This document shows, one piece after another, positions 1 to 8,537 of a stretch of DNA of 32,988 bases (position 1 is its first letter; each line of letters opens with the position of its first letter). The notes beneath the pieces are model-generated. The model saw only the letters and a list, made by a program, of their open reading frames with translations, was not told the DNA's origin and ran no database searches. The translations under genes were made by a program, and so were the position numbers. Origin of the DNA: CAZLGM01 sp964623625 (GTDB lineage Bacteria; Desulfobacterota; Desulfobulbia; Desulfobulbales; Desulfocapsaceae); contig CAZUUJ010000041.1 of the NCBI GenBank assembly GCA_964623625.1, positions 1-32,988 of the forward strand, written 5' to 3'.

Positions 1-87
1 GCAATCAATGTGGAATGACTATTTAACCCAAAGGTTATCCAGCGTCAAGCAAAAACCTTCATAATTGGCGAATACATGGGTTTAAAA

Positions 88-2493
88 TTAATGGGGAACA
101 TTATGGGTCGACACAGTAATGTCACCATAAACAGACCCCAATGGCACATCTTTGAACACCGATTCGTTCTCTTTGACAATAAGTGCTTTTTCAAGCACTT
201 CATCCATGTGACTTACCAATTCGATGTTCAAACTCTTGCGAACTTTTACAGGAACATCATCGAGATTCCGCTCATTATCTTTTGGAATCAGCACACGGGT
301 AATATTGCCGCGCTTGGCAGCCAGGAGCTTCTCGGTCAGGCCACCAATGGGCAGAACTCTGCCCCGCAAAGTAATTTCACCGGTCATTGCCAACTCATGC
401 TTCACCGGAACTTTCAACAGGGCTGAAACAAGAGCCGTGGTAATGGTGATCCCGGCGGATGGGCCGTCCTTGGGGATGGCGCCTTCCGGTACATGAACAT
501 GGATATCCAGCTTTTTATAAAAATCGGATTCAAACCCGAAGCGCATCGACCGTGAACGCACATAGCTGAGCGCTGCCTGGGCCGACTCTTGCATCACATC
601 ACCGAGCTTACCGGTAATGGTCAGTTTACCGGTGCCGGGCATGATGGTCGCTTCGATCTGCAGCAGTTCGCCACCGACCTCCGTCCAGGCCAGACCGGTT
701 GCCAAACCGACCTGAGCTGTTTCTTCTGCCAGACCATAGCGATATTTCGGAGTACCCAGAAGTTTGATAACCGATTTGGCCGTAATTCGGGTGGTTTTCT
801 TTTTAACCTTCTTCTTTAAACGCTCCCTGGCGACTTTCCGGCAAACAGAAGCAATGCTGCGCTCCAGATTTCTGACACCAGCTTCCCGGGTATATCGGCG
901 AATGATCTCCAGGATAGCCCCTTCGGACAGATGGACTGATTCTTCTTTAAAACCATTTGCCTTCAGCTGTTTGGGAATTAAAAATCCTTGGGCGATCTTT
1001 TTCTTCTCCTCTTCTGTGTAGCCGGACAGCTGAATGATCTCCATCCTGTCCTGAAGGGGAACAGGGATACCGTGAAGGTAGTTGGCTGTTGTAATAAAAA
1101 AGACCTCGGAGAGATCATAATCTATATCCAGATAATGGTCGTTGAAGGCAAAGTTCTGTTCAGGATCGAGAACCTCGAGCAGTGCCGATGACGGATCACC
1201 GCGAAAGTCCATGGACATCTTGTCGACCTCATCGAGGCAGAAAACAGGATTATTGACCTTGGCCCGCTGCATGGACTGAATGATCTTGCCCGGCATGGCG
1301 CCGATATAAGTCCGTCTGTGACCCCGAATCTCAGCCTCGTCCCGTACGCCGCCAAGGGACAAGCGGACGAACCTCCTGTTCATGGCTCTGGCAATGGATT
1401 TACATATGGAGGTTTTACCCACACCGGGAGGACCGACAAAACAGATAATGGGTCCCTTGATCTTCTTGACCTGGGATTGAACGGCGAGATATTCCAGAAT
1501 CCTCTCTTTGGGCACTTTCAGACCATAATGGTCTTCATCCAGAATCCGCTCCGCCTTATTGATATCGATAAATGCCTTTGATTTTTTCAGCCAGGGCAGG
1601 TTGAGAATACAGTCGATGTAGTTTCGCACAACAGTGGTCTCTGCCGACATAGGGGGCATGGATTTCAGTTTATTGAATTCCTTGGTCACCTTTTCCTTGA
1701 CCTTTTTAGGCATCTTTTTCTTTTTGATGGACTGCTCGATTTCACCAAGCTCGTCCAAGCCGTCTTCACCCTCGCCGATCTCTTTCTGAATGACCTTCAT
1801 TTTCTCATTCAGGTAGTACTGGCGTTGGGTTTTGTTCATGTTCTTTTTCACCTGGGCGGAAATCTTCTGCTCCAACTGGCTCAATTGAATTTCCCGATGA
1901 ATGAATTCGAGCAGTTTGACGATGCGATCAGGAACGTAATCAAGCTCGAGAACTTCCTGTTTTTCCTCCGTAGTCATGGACAGATGGGGGGTCAGAATAT
2001 CGACAAGTCTTGCGGTATTTTCGATATTTTCAACTGACTTTAAAACTTCTTTACCGAGCTTTTTGTTGACGCGTGAGTATTCGCCGAACAGAGTTCGTAG
2101 CTCGCGGTCATAGGCGACTGTCTCACCAAGAACATCCTCTTTATCAATAAGCTCATCCACCTCGACCTGGAAAAAATCGTCATGATGGACATAGGAGATG
2201 ATTTTTCCCCTGCGCTTGCCTTCCACCAGAGCCTTGATGTTACCGTCCGGCAGTCGTAGCAGCTGCATCACCTTGGCCAGGGTGCCGACAACATAGATAT
2301 CTTTCTCCGACGGATCGTCCACATCGGATGCCATCTGGGTTGCCATAAAGATCTCAGTTCCTTTGGTCATGGCGTCTTCAAGAGCTTCAATCGATTTAGG
2401 CCGCCCAACCATCAATGGTGCCACCATGTGAGGAAACACGACAATGTCGCGTAGCGGCATCAACGGGTAGAGTTTTGTTTTTATTTCATCCAT
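88..2493 (-). CDS. lon: ATP-dependent protease La (Lon)
   Basis: Lon is a cytosolic AAA+ serine protease that unfolds and degrades misfolded and regulatory proteins. With the ATG at 2493 the protein is 801 residues. It has an N-terminal substrate-binding domain (about 1-200), a coiled-coil linker, a AAA+ module with Walker A GPPGVGKT at 354-361 and Walker B VFCLDEVDK, and a C-terminal protease domain. The catalytic serine in PKDGPSAG is residue 679 and the lysine in TEKLLAAK is residue 722, the same numbers as in E. coli Lon, which supports this start. A GTG at 2520 in the same frame would add nine residues and overlap the end of clpX, so it is a less likely start. It is the last gene of tig-clpP-clpX-lon and probably shares their transcript. 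Confidence 0.97.
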   Translation of the reverse strand: MDEIKTKLYPLMPLRDIVVFPHMVAPLMVGRPKSIEALEDAMTKGTEIFMATQMASDVDDPSEKDIYVVGTLAKVMQLLRLPDGNIKALVEGKRRGKIISYVHHDDFFQVEVDELIDKEDVLGETVAYDRELRTLFGEYSRVNKKLGKEVLKSVENIENTARLVDILTPHLSMTTEEKQEVLELDYVPDRIVKLLEFIHREIQLSQLEQKISAQVKKNMNKTQRQYYLNEKMKVIQKEIGEGEDGLDELGEIEQSIKKKKMPKKVKEKVTKEFNKLKSMPPMSAETTVVRNYIDCILNLPWLKKSKAFIDINKAERILDEDHYGLKVPKERILEYLAVQSQVKKIKGPIICFVGPPGVGKTSICKSIARAMNRRFVRLSLGGVRDEAEIRGHRRTYIGAMPGKIIQSMQRAKVNNPVFCLDEVDKMSMDFRGDPSSALLEVLDPEQNFAFNDHYLDIDYDLSEVFFITTANYLHGIPVPLQDRMEIIQLSGYTEEEKKKIAQGFLIPKQLKANGFKEESVHLSEGAILEIIRRYTREAGVRNLERSIASVCRKVARERLKKKVKKKTTRITAKSVIKLLGTPKYRYGLAEETAQVGLATGLAWTEVGGELLQIEATIMPGTGKLTITGKLGDVMQESAQAALSYVRSRSMRFGFESDFYKKLDIHVHVPEGAIPKDGPSAGITITTALVSALLKVPVKHELAMTGEITLRGRVLPIGGLTEKLLAAKRGNITRVLIPKDNERNLDDVPVKVRKSLNIELVSHMDEVLEKALIVKENESVFKDVPLGSVYGDITVSTHNVPH

Positions 2494-2512
2494 ATCCTTA
2501 TCTCTATTACTG

Positions 2513-3784
2513 TTAAGCACTTCTTTTCAGTTCGTTCTCCTGTGAATTCTCATACAGGACAACTGGGTAGTCACCATTGGTGACTACCTGTTCACTGATC
2601 ACACATTCCTGGACATTTTCCCTGGAAGGCAGATCATACATGACGTCGAGCATGGCCTTTTCCATTACCGACCGCAAACCTCGAGCACCGGATTTTCTTT
2701 TAAGCGCCTTTTTAGCAATGGCTGTCAAGGCACCTTCGGTAAACCGTAAGGTTATATCGTCAAATTGAAACAGCCGTTGGTACTGTTTGGTCAGTGCGTT
2801 CTTTGGTTCCTTCAATATTCGAACAAGATCATCCTCGGTCAACTCCAGCATGGTGGCAATAACCGGAAGACGTCCAACGAACTCCGGGATCAGTCCGAAC
2901 TTCAGCAGATCTTCGGGCTGAACACCGGCTAAGATATCACCCAGCTTTTTTTTCTCAGTCATCACTTTTGCCCCGAATCCCATGGACTTTGAACCGGTTC
3001 GATTTTTTATGACCCGCTCCAGCCCGACAAAAGCGCCGCCGCAGATAAACAGAATATTGGTGGTATCAATCTTGGTCAGTTCCTGTTGAGGATGTTTACG
3101 TCCGCCTTTGGGCGGGATCTGGGCAATGGTTCCCTCGATAATTTTCAACAACGCCTGTTGAACACCTTCACCGGAGACATCTCTGGTAATAGACGGGGTG
3201 TCCGATTTCCTGGCGATTTTGTCGATTTCATCGATGTAGATAATGCCCCGTTCAGCTAACTCGATATTGTGATCGGCCGCCTGAACAAGGTTGACAAGAA
3301 TGTTCTCCACATCATCACCCACATAACCGGCCTCGGTTAAGGTGGTGGCGTCGGCTATGGTGAACGGCACATTCAAAATTCTGGCCAGTGTCTGAGCGAC
3401 CAGTGTTTTGCCCGAACCGGTCGGCCCGATCAGGATAATATTGGATTTTTGCAGCTCGACCGTTTCCTCATCCTCGGTATCGGGAGAATCGATCCGTTTA
3501 TAGTGGTTATGAACGGCAACGGAGAGAACTTTCTTGGCAAATTCCTGGCCGATGACATATCCGTCCAGGTGATCCTTTATCTCCCTGGGAGTCAGAATAA
3601 CGGGAGGTGCCAGCTCCAGTTCATTAAGTTCGCCATCCTCCTCCTGTACAATCTCATTACACAACTCGATACATTCATCGCAGATGAACACATCGGGGCC
3701 TGAAACCAGCTTGGAAACCTCATCCTGATGCTTACCGCAGAATGAGCAACTTGTGTTATATTCCGTATCATCAATATCGGACAT
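2513..3784 (-). CDS. clpX: ATP-dependent Clp protease ATP-binding subunit ClpX
   Basis: ClpX is the hexameric AAA+ unfoldase that feeds substrates to ClpP. The 423-residue protein has an N-terminal zinc-binding domain with cysteines 13, 16, 35 and 38 (CSFC...CDEC), Walker A GPTGSGKT, the pore loop GYVGDDV, Walker B IIYIDEIDK and the ClpP-binding IGF-type region near MGFGAK. An open frame continues upstream to 3862, but those 26 residues are not ClpX-like, and the start at MSDID gives the normal family length. It lies 74 bases downstream of clpP and ends just before lon. The order clpP-clpX-lon is common in bacteria. Confidence 0.97.
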   Translation of the reverse strand: MSDIDDTEYNTSCSFCGKHQDEVSKLVSGPDVFICDECIELCNEIVQEEDGELNELELAPPVILTPREIKDHLDGYVIGQEFAKKVLSVAVHNHYKRIDSPDTEDEETVELQKSNIILIGPTGSGKTLVAQTLARILNVPFTIADATTLTEAGYVGDDVENILVNLVQAADHNIELAERGIIYIDEIDKIARKSDTPSITRDVSGEGVQQALLKIIEGTIAQIPPKGGRKHPQQELTKIDTTNILFICGGAFVGLERVIKNRTGSKSMGFGAKVMTEKKKLGDILAGVQPEDLLKFGLIPEFVGRLPVIATMLELTEDDLVRILKEPKNALTKQYQRLFQFDDITLRFTEGALTAIAKKALKRKSGARGLRSVMEKAMLDVMYDLPSRENVQECVISEQVVTNGDYPVVLYENSQENELKRSA

Positions 3785-3858
3785 GAAGCGTTCTCTCTTT
3801 TTCCTTACTACTACTCGAAAATCAGCACAGCTCAGTAAAAGACGGAGGTGAACTGTCG

Positions 3859-4449
3859 TCAACCGTCCTGTCTCTCAACAAGCACTTTATCAATTATACC
3901 ATATTTTAATGCTTCCTGGGCAGACATAAAGTTATCCCGATCGGTATCGTTTTGTATTTTCTTCACCGTTCGACCGGTATGCTTGGCCAGAATCGAATTA
4001 AGATCTTTCCTCATTCTCAGGATCTCTTTTGCGTGGATATCGATGTCCGTTGCCTGACCCTGATAGCCGCCCATGGGCTGATGGATCATGATCCTGGAAT
4101 TGGGCAACGCGTAGCGTTTTCCCTTGGTACCCGCGGCAAGCAGCAGCGCTCCCATTGAGGCAGCCTGTCCCATGCAGAGGGTCGCGATTTCACTCTTCAC
4201 ATACTGCATGGTATCGTATATTGCCAGGCCGGCAGTAACGGAGCCGCCAGGCGAATTGATATAAAAAGTGATGTCCTTTTCCGGATCGTCAGCTTCAAGA
4301 AAGAGAAGCTGGGCAATGATCACATTGGATACATCATCGGTAACCGCACTGCCAAGAAAGATAATACGCTCTTTTAACAGCCGGGAATAAATATCAAAGG
4401 CCCGCTCGCCTCTCGGGCTCTGTTCCACTACCATCGGAACGAGATTCAT
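3859..4449 (-). CDS. clpP: ATP-dependent Clp protease proteolytic subunit ClpP
   Basis: ClpP is the tetradecameric serine peptidase that works with ClpX. The 196-residue protein carries the full catalytic triad: Ser98 in GQAASMGALLL, His123 in MIHQP and Asp172. The oxyanion motif SPGGSV and the C-terminal family pattern are intact. The start MNLVPMVVEQ matches the usual ClpP N-terminus, with a short propeptide-like MN before LVP. It sits between tig and clpX on the same strand with short gaps, so the three genes are probably co-transcribed. Confidence 0.97.
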   Translation of the reverse strand: MNLVPMVVEQSPRGERAFDIYSRLLKERIIFLGSAVTDDVSNVIIAQLLFLEADDPEKDITFYINSPGGSVTAGLAIYDTMQYVKSEIATLCMGQAASMGALLLAAGTKGKRYALPNSRIMIHQPMGGYQGQATDIDIHAKEILRMRKDLNSILAKHTGRTVKKIQNDTDRDNFMSAQEALKYGIIDKVLVERQDG

Positions 4450-4521
4450 TTTAAACTCCTTAAATGTAATAAGGGCATTCCTATAGGGATTTGCTTACAC
4501 AACAGAATCAAAAAGCAATTC

Positions 4522-5850
4522 TTACGATTTCTGCTCCTGCTCTTTGTCCTTATCTGCCTCATTTTCCGCCGATTCCACCAGAACGGCTTCCTCTTCCAGG
4601 AATGCCAGGATCTTCTCGTTGAGCAGTTCATTCATGAACGGCATCAGGTCGTCGCGTGACTGGAAGAACTCTTTAACCTTGGCAACTTCCATGTTGTACT
4701 GGGCACCGACCCGTTTGAAACCACGATCCAGGTCTTCATCGTTGACTTTAATCTCTTCAACCTCTGCGATCTTTTTGAGGATAAAATCTCCACGAACCCG
4801 TTTTTCAGCAACCTCCCTGTTACCCTGGGCAAGTTCTTCACGATTAAGCCCGGCTGATTCCAGAGTCAAACCGTTCTGTTCAAGACTTTTCTCCGTCTGC
4901 TTGATCATCTCTTCGACTTCAAAATGAACCAACCGTTCAGGAACAGCAAACTCATTGACTTTGAGCAGCTCTTCCATCAAACCGTCGGTGATCTTGCTCT
5001 TGGATGCTTCTTCCTTTTGCTGTTTCATGGTTGTACTGATGGAGTCTTTGAGTTCATCCAAAGAACCAAACTCATTTGACACATCTTTGGCAAACTCGTC
5101 ATCCAGATCGGCCAGCACCTTCTCCTTAACATCCTTGACCTGAATTCTAAATTCAACGGTCTTACCGGCAAGAATCGGATTCGGGTGGGTATCCGGAAAT
5201 TCAACATCATGAGCCCCTTCTTCTCCGGTTTTCATGCCGATCAGCTTTTCCTCAAGCTCAGCTCCCATTCTGCCGGAACCCACATCGACCGAATAATTGT
5301 CATTTTTAACCTGCTTCATCGGATGACCTTTATGAAAGCCCTGGAAGTCGACAACAACGACATCACCTTCTACTATCTCCCTGTCCGTAACGGACTGAAG
5401 AGCTGCCATTTCCTTACGCATCTCTTCCAGCTCGTTATCAATTTCTTCATCACTCACAGAAATGTCCGGCTGGGTAACAGTCAAACCCTTATAATCGGCT
5501 ACCTCAAACTCAGGCTTAATGTCCACCATGGCAACATAGGTAAACGAACCGTTATCATCGTAGTTGACCTCATGAATCTCAGGATGGACAACAGGCTCCA
5601 CCTTTTCCTGCTCAATGGCATCAAAGTAGGTGTCCTGAACAAGTTTTTCACCAACTTCGGCCTGGACCTGCTGTTTGTAGCTTTTTTCAATAATCGAGCG
5701 AGGCACCTTCCCTCGCCTGAAGCCCTTCATTTTGACTTCTTTTCTCAATTTATCGTAGGCTTTGTTCAGCTTCTTCTGAACGTCTTCAATGGGAAGTGTA
5801 ATCGTTACCTTCCGTGTTAATTCATTAATCTCCTCAACTACTACCTGCAT
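4522..5850 (-). CDS. tig: Trigger factor, ribosome-associated chaperone and PPIase
   Basis: Trigger factor binds the ribosome near the exit tunnel and shields nascent chains. The 442-residue protein has the ribosome-binding domain with the signature GFRRGKVP at about residues 43-50, a central FKBP-type peptidyl-prolyl isomerase domain (about 155-240), and a long helical C-terminal substrate-binding domain ending in an acidic, lysine-rich tail. The frame is open to 5898, but MQVVVEEINELTRKVTI aligns with the E. coli start MQVSVETTQGLGRRVTI, so 5850 is chosen. It is the first gene of tig-clpP-clpX-lon. Confidence 0.95.
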   Translation of the reverse strand: MQVVVEEINELTRKVTITLPIEDVQKKLNKAYDKLRKEVKMKGFRRGKVPRSIIEKSYKQQVQAEVGEKLVQDTYFDAIEQEKVEPVVHPEIHEVNYDDNGSFTYVAMVDIKPEFEVADYKGLTVTQPDISVSDEEIDNELEEMRKEMAALQSVTDREIVEGDVVVVDFQGFHKGHPMKQVKNDNYSVDVGSGRMGAELEEKLIGMKTGEEGAHDVEFPDTHPNPILAGKTVEFRIQVKDVKEKVLADLDDEFAKDVSNEFGSLDELKDSISTTMKQQKEEASKSKITDGLMEELLKVNEFAVPERLVHFEVEEMIKQTEKSLEQNGLTLESAGLNREELAQGNREVAEKRVRGDFILKKIAEVEEIKVNDEDLDRGFKRVGAQYNMEVAKVKEFFQSRDDLMPFMNELLNEKILAFLEEEAVLVESAENEADKDKEQEQKS

Positions 5851-6148
5851 CTTCAATACCATCCTTTGTAAAATTGACCCGAAGTTCGTCCAGGCCACCT
5901 TGAAAAATTGCTGTTTTAACCGATTACTGCGTCACAAAAGAAAATAAATACTCACATATGCCTAATATGCTGAGTTTATTCCCTGGGGGTGTTTTTTTTC
6001 TTTTGTTCCTTGTCCTCGAATAAAATATCTAATTTTTCAAGGTACCCTCTAGTCACTTCGAAAAATAATCCAATCCTGCCAACCGGTTTCCGGCAAAGCC
6101 GGCGGTATCGGTTCTCCGACTATGGTAGAATAAGCTCCTGTTTAGAGG
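5851..6148. other. Intergenic region between tig and tRNA-Leu, with a GC hairpin
   Basis: No gene is seen in these 298 bases. The part next to tig must hold the promoter of the tig-clpP-clpX-lon transcript, but I find no convincing -35/-10 pair or heat-shock promoter. A strong hairpin, CCGGC-AAA-GCCGG at 6090-6102, sits inside a weaker outer stem (AACCG 6081-6085 with CGGTT 6109-6113). It lies just downstream of the minus-strand tRNA and could process or terminate that transcript, although no clean U-run follows. A similar CCCGGC-AAA-GCCGGG hairpin occurs at 17045-17059. Confidence 0.5.
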
Positions 6149-6232
6149 TGGTGCGAGAGGGGGGAGTCGAACCCCCACGCCAAAAGCGCTGGATCCTAAG
6201 TCCAGTGCGTCTACCAGTTCCGCCACCCTCGC
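6149..6232 (-). tRNA. tRNA-Leu, anticodon UAG
   Basis: Read on the minus strand this folds as a class II tRNA. The 7-bp acceptor stem is GCGAGGG with CTCTCGC. The anticodon stem CTGGA/TCCAG encloses the loop CTTAGGA, giving anticodon TAG. There is a long variable arm, a GTTCGA T-loop, and an encoded CCA at 6149-6151. The long variable arm with this anticodon assigns leucine. Confidence 0.96.
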
Positions 6233-6688
6233 AGCACTTCTTCCTATATACTTTCATCGAGCTGTTGTTATTCTTTTGCTCGACCAAGTTTAATCTGAAT
6301 TGAGCGATTTTATGGCAAAAATATGTACTGATACCTTGTAGGCCAAGGCTTTACAAAAACCGCAACCATACCCTGAGGTCTATTAAGGATATTCGCAAAG
6401 CCCTGGCTTACAAGAGATGAGTACAGATCGGGTTAGAAAATCGCTCAACTCAGGTTTAGATTAAATAATTCACATCATTGGCTGAGTCAAGGTCACAATA
6501 GCGGGAAACACAAATGAATTCCTTTGATTTTCCGCTCACAGTGGTAGTTGCCGATGCTGTTTCATAGCTTGATAAATTAATTTGCAGCGGCTATTATCCT
6601 GATGCCTGTCAACGAGGAACACTTCTTGAACAGGATTGATAATGCGATGACTGATCGTTTAATGAAACCTTCACCGTAGAGAATATTT
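6233..6688. other. Gene-free region upstream of the DsbA-like selenoprotein
   Basis: These 456 bases hold no convincing gene. The left half is dominated by the imperfect palindrome listed separately (6295-6453). The right half must contain the promoter and ribosome-binding site of the gene at 6689, but I see only weak candidates. Confidence 0.5.
6295..6453. repeat. Imperfect inverted repeat, MITE-like palindrome of about 159 bp
   Basis: The ends are TTGAGCGATTTT (6300-6311) and its exact reverse complement AAAATCGCTCAA (6437-6448), with CTGA/TCAG just outside. Inside, the arms remain similar: about 24 of 30 positions match between the block starting GTACTGATACC at 6325 and the reverse complement of the block ending GATGAGTAC at 6425. 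The two arms enclose a short central spacer. The whole unit could fold as one long hairpin. There is no open reading frame inside, as expected for a miniature inverted-repeat element or REP-like unit. I saw no second copy in this window. Confidence 0.65.
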
Positions 6689-7561
6689 ATGAACCTCAAG
6701 ACAAGAATAATCGGGCTTACGGGCGCGATGCTTTATCTTCTCCTTGGCATGCAGCCGCTCTGGGCCGCCAAGGCGCCGTCCGGGCTCGAATGGTCGGTTG
6801 TTCAGCAACTGGAACTGCCTGTGGCGCCAAAGAGTGTGCTCCACTCACTTGATGGCAAGATGACCTTTTTTCTCACCGACCACAGCGTACTGGTCTATGA
6901 TCAACTCGGGAAGCATAAAGGAACGATCCCCATCGAAGACGGCGTATCGGCAATCGACATTGCACCGAGAGGTGAACTTCTTTTTCTTGTGAATGAAAAG
7001 AACAAGACCTATACGGCAATTTCCATTAATTTCATCCGGGAGATCAACGTAGCAGGTTCTCCCTATGTCGGTCTGGAAAACGCCGCGGTCACACTGGTGG
7101 TGTTCACCGACTTTCAGTGACCGTACTGCTCTAAAGTCGTTCCGCTACTCGAGCAGGTGCTCGAGCACAATCCCGATACAGTAAAAATCGTTTTAAAAAA
7201 CCTGCCCCTTACTTCGATCCATGATTACGCCGAGCAGGCTGCCCTTGCAGCGCTTGCAGCCGGAGAACAGGGGAAATTCTGGCCCTTTCATGATGAGCTG
7301 TTCGACAGCAAGGAGCTCAATGACAAGGTGATCGAATCTATTGCTAAAAAACTTGGACTCGATCTCGAACAATTCAAGAAGGATATGGATTCCGAAAAGG
7401 TTAAGAAACAGCTGAATACCGATATCAATGACGCCAATAAGGCCGACGTCGGAGGAACTCCGACTCTGTTTGTCAACGGCCGGCAGGTGAAAAACAGGGG
7501 ACTTCAGCCCATCCAGGAAATGATTGACCAGGAGCTGCAAAGAATACAGCGTGGTAAATAG
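6689..7561 (+). CDS. Exported DsbA-family selenoprotein with a U-P-Y-C active site (TGA read as Sec144)
   Basis: This is a thioredoxin-fold (Thioredoxin_4/DSBA-like) thiol-disulfide oxidoreductase, predicted to act in the periplasm. Translation to the TGA at 7118-7120 gives 143 residues ending VVFTDFQ. The same frame then continues with PYCSKVVPLLEQ and a normal DsbA-like C-terminus to the TAG at 7559-7561, including the cis-proline motif GGTPTLFVNG. The family has C-P-Y-C at this place, so the TGA replaces exactly the first, attacking cysteine, giving U144-P-Y-C147 in a 290-residue protein. A SECIS-like hairpin follows at 7148-7165. Residues 1-27 form a signal peptide ending WAAKA, and residues 30-125 are an additional beta-rich domain of unknown role. 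It is followed by phoH 19 bases downstream. A nonsense mutation is the alternative, but the exact position and the hairpin argue against it. Confidence 0.9.
7148..7165 (+). promoter_or_regulatory. Bacterial SECIS hairpin for Sec144 of the DsbA-like protein
   Basis: The sequence CTCGAGC-AGGT-GCTCGAG is a perfect 7-bp stem with a four-base loop that presents G and U at the apex, the feature recognised by SelB. The loop begins 34 bases after the UGA, inside the range described for bacterial SECIS elements. The stem lies wholly within coding sequence (LLEQVLE). Confidence 0.8.
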
Positions 7562-7580
7562 AAAGACAGGCAAGACCGAT

Positions 7581-8537
7581 ATGATTAGCAGGGACCTTGA
7601 GTTCCTGGATAATTCGCGCACAGTCAGTCTCTATGGCGACTTGAATAAAAACCTGCTGACCATTGAGAACAGTCTCGGGGTAAAAATCAATGTCAGAGGA
7701 ACGACATTGAACATCAAGGGTGACGAACACAGCGTCGTCATCGGTTCTGAGTTGCTGCAGCAGCTCTATGACCTGATAGGTAAAGGATATCCGGTTTATA
7801 CCAGCGATATCGCCTTTGGCTTGAAAATCCTGGAGTCTACCCCCAACGGACGACTCGACAAGATATTTCTGGACAAAGTCTATGTGACCACCCACAACCG
7901 GGTCATCTCTCCCAAGTCTCAGAACCAGAAAATCTATATCGATACTATTCGAAACTATGATATCGTCTTCTCAATCGGACCTGCCGGTACCGGAAAAACC
8001 TACCTGGCAGTGGCCATGGCGGTTTCCGCCCTGGTCAATAATCAGGTCGACTCGATCATTCTCACCCGTCCGGCGGTGGAGGCCGGAGAAAAGCTGGGCT
8101 TTCTTCCGGGCGATCTGGCCCAGAAAGTAAATCCCTATCTCAGACCCTTGCATGATGCTCTTGATGATATGCTTGGTATAGAGAAGACAAATGATCTTCT
8201 GGAAAGGGGTATTATTGAGATCGCTCCACTGGCGTTCATGCGGGGCCGGACGTTGAGCAATTCGTTTATCATTCTTGACGAAGCCCAGAATACGACCCGT
8301 GAACAGATGAAAATGTTCCTCACCAGAATCGGTTTCGATTCCTCCGCTGTCGTCACAGGCGACGTCACCCAGGTAGATCTACCTGCACCCAAAAAATCGG
8401 GACTGCTCGATGCCCGTAAACGACTTTGGGGGATTAAAGGGATCGGCTTCTGTGAGTTTTCAAGCAGAGATGTAGTCCGACACCCTCTTGTCCAGAAGGT
8501 TATCGAGGCATATGACAAGAAAAAGAAACGAAAATGA
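7581..8537 (+). CDS. PhoH-family ATPase (YbeZ type)
   Basis: A 318-residue PhoH-like P-loop ATPase of the YbeZ group, whose genes usually sit next to ybeY and are linked to RNA metabolism and ribosome quality control. There is an N-terminal RNA-binding-like region (about 1-115), Walker A GPAGTGKT at 133-140, Walker B FIILDEAQN and a conserved TGDVTQVDLP. An upstream in-frame start at 7524 would overlap the preceding gene, and MISRDLEFLD is the family-like start. Its stop overlaps the next start as ATGA, so it is translationally coupled to ybeY. Confidence 0.94.
   Translation: MISRDLEFLDNSRTVSLYGDLNKNLLTIENSLGVKINVRGTTLNIKGDEHSVVIGSELLQQLYDLIGKGYPVYTSDIAFGLKILESTPNGRLDKIFLDKVYVTTHNRVISPKSQNQKIYIDTIRNYDIVFSIGPAGTGKTYLAVAMAVSALVNNQVDSIILTRPAVEAGEKLGFLPGDLAQKVNPYLRPLHDALDDMLGIEKTNDLLERGIIEIAPLAFMRGRTLSNSFIILDEAQNTTREQMKMFLTRIGFDSSAVVTGDVTQVDLPAPKKSGLLDARKRLWGIKGIGFCEFSSRDVVRHPLVQKVIEAYDKKKKRK

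Noticed and set aside
5185..5820. Long plus-strand open frame of 211 codons opposite tig.
   Set aside because: It lies fully antisense to trigger factor, has no recognisable domain, and tig is certain.
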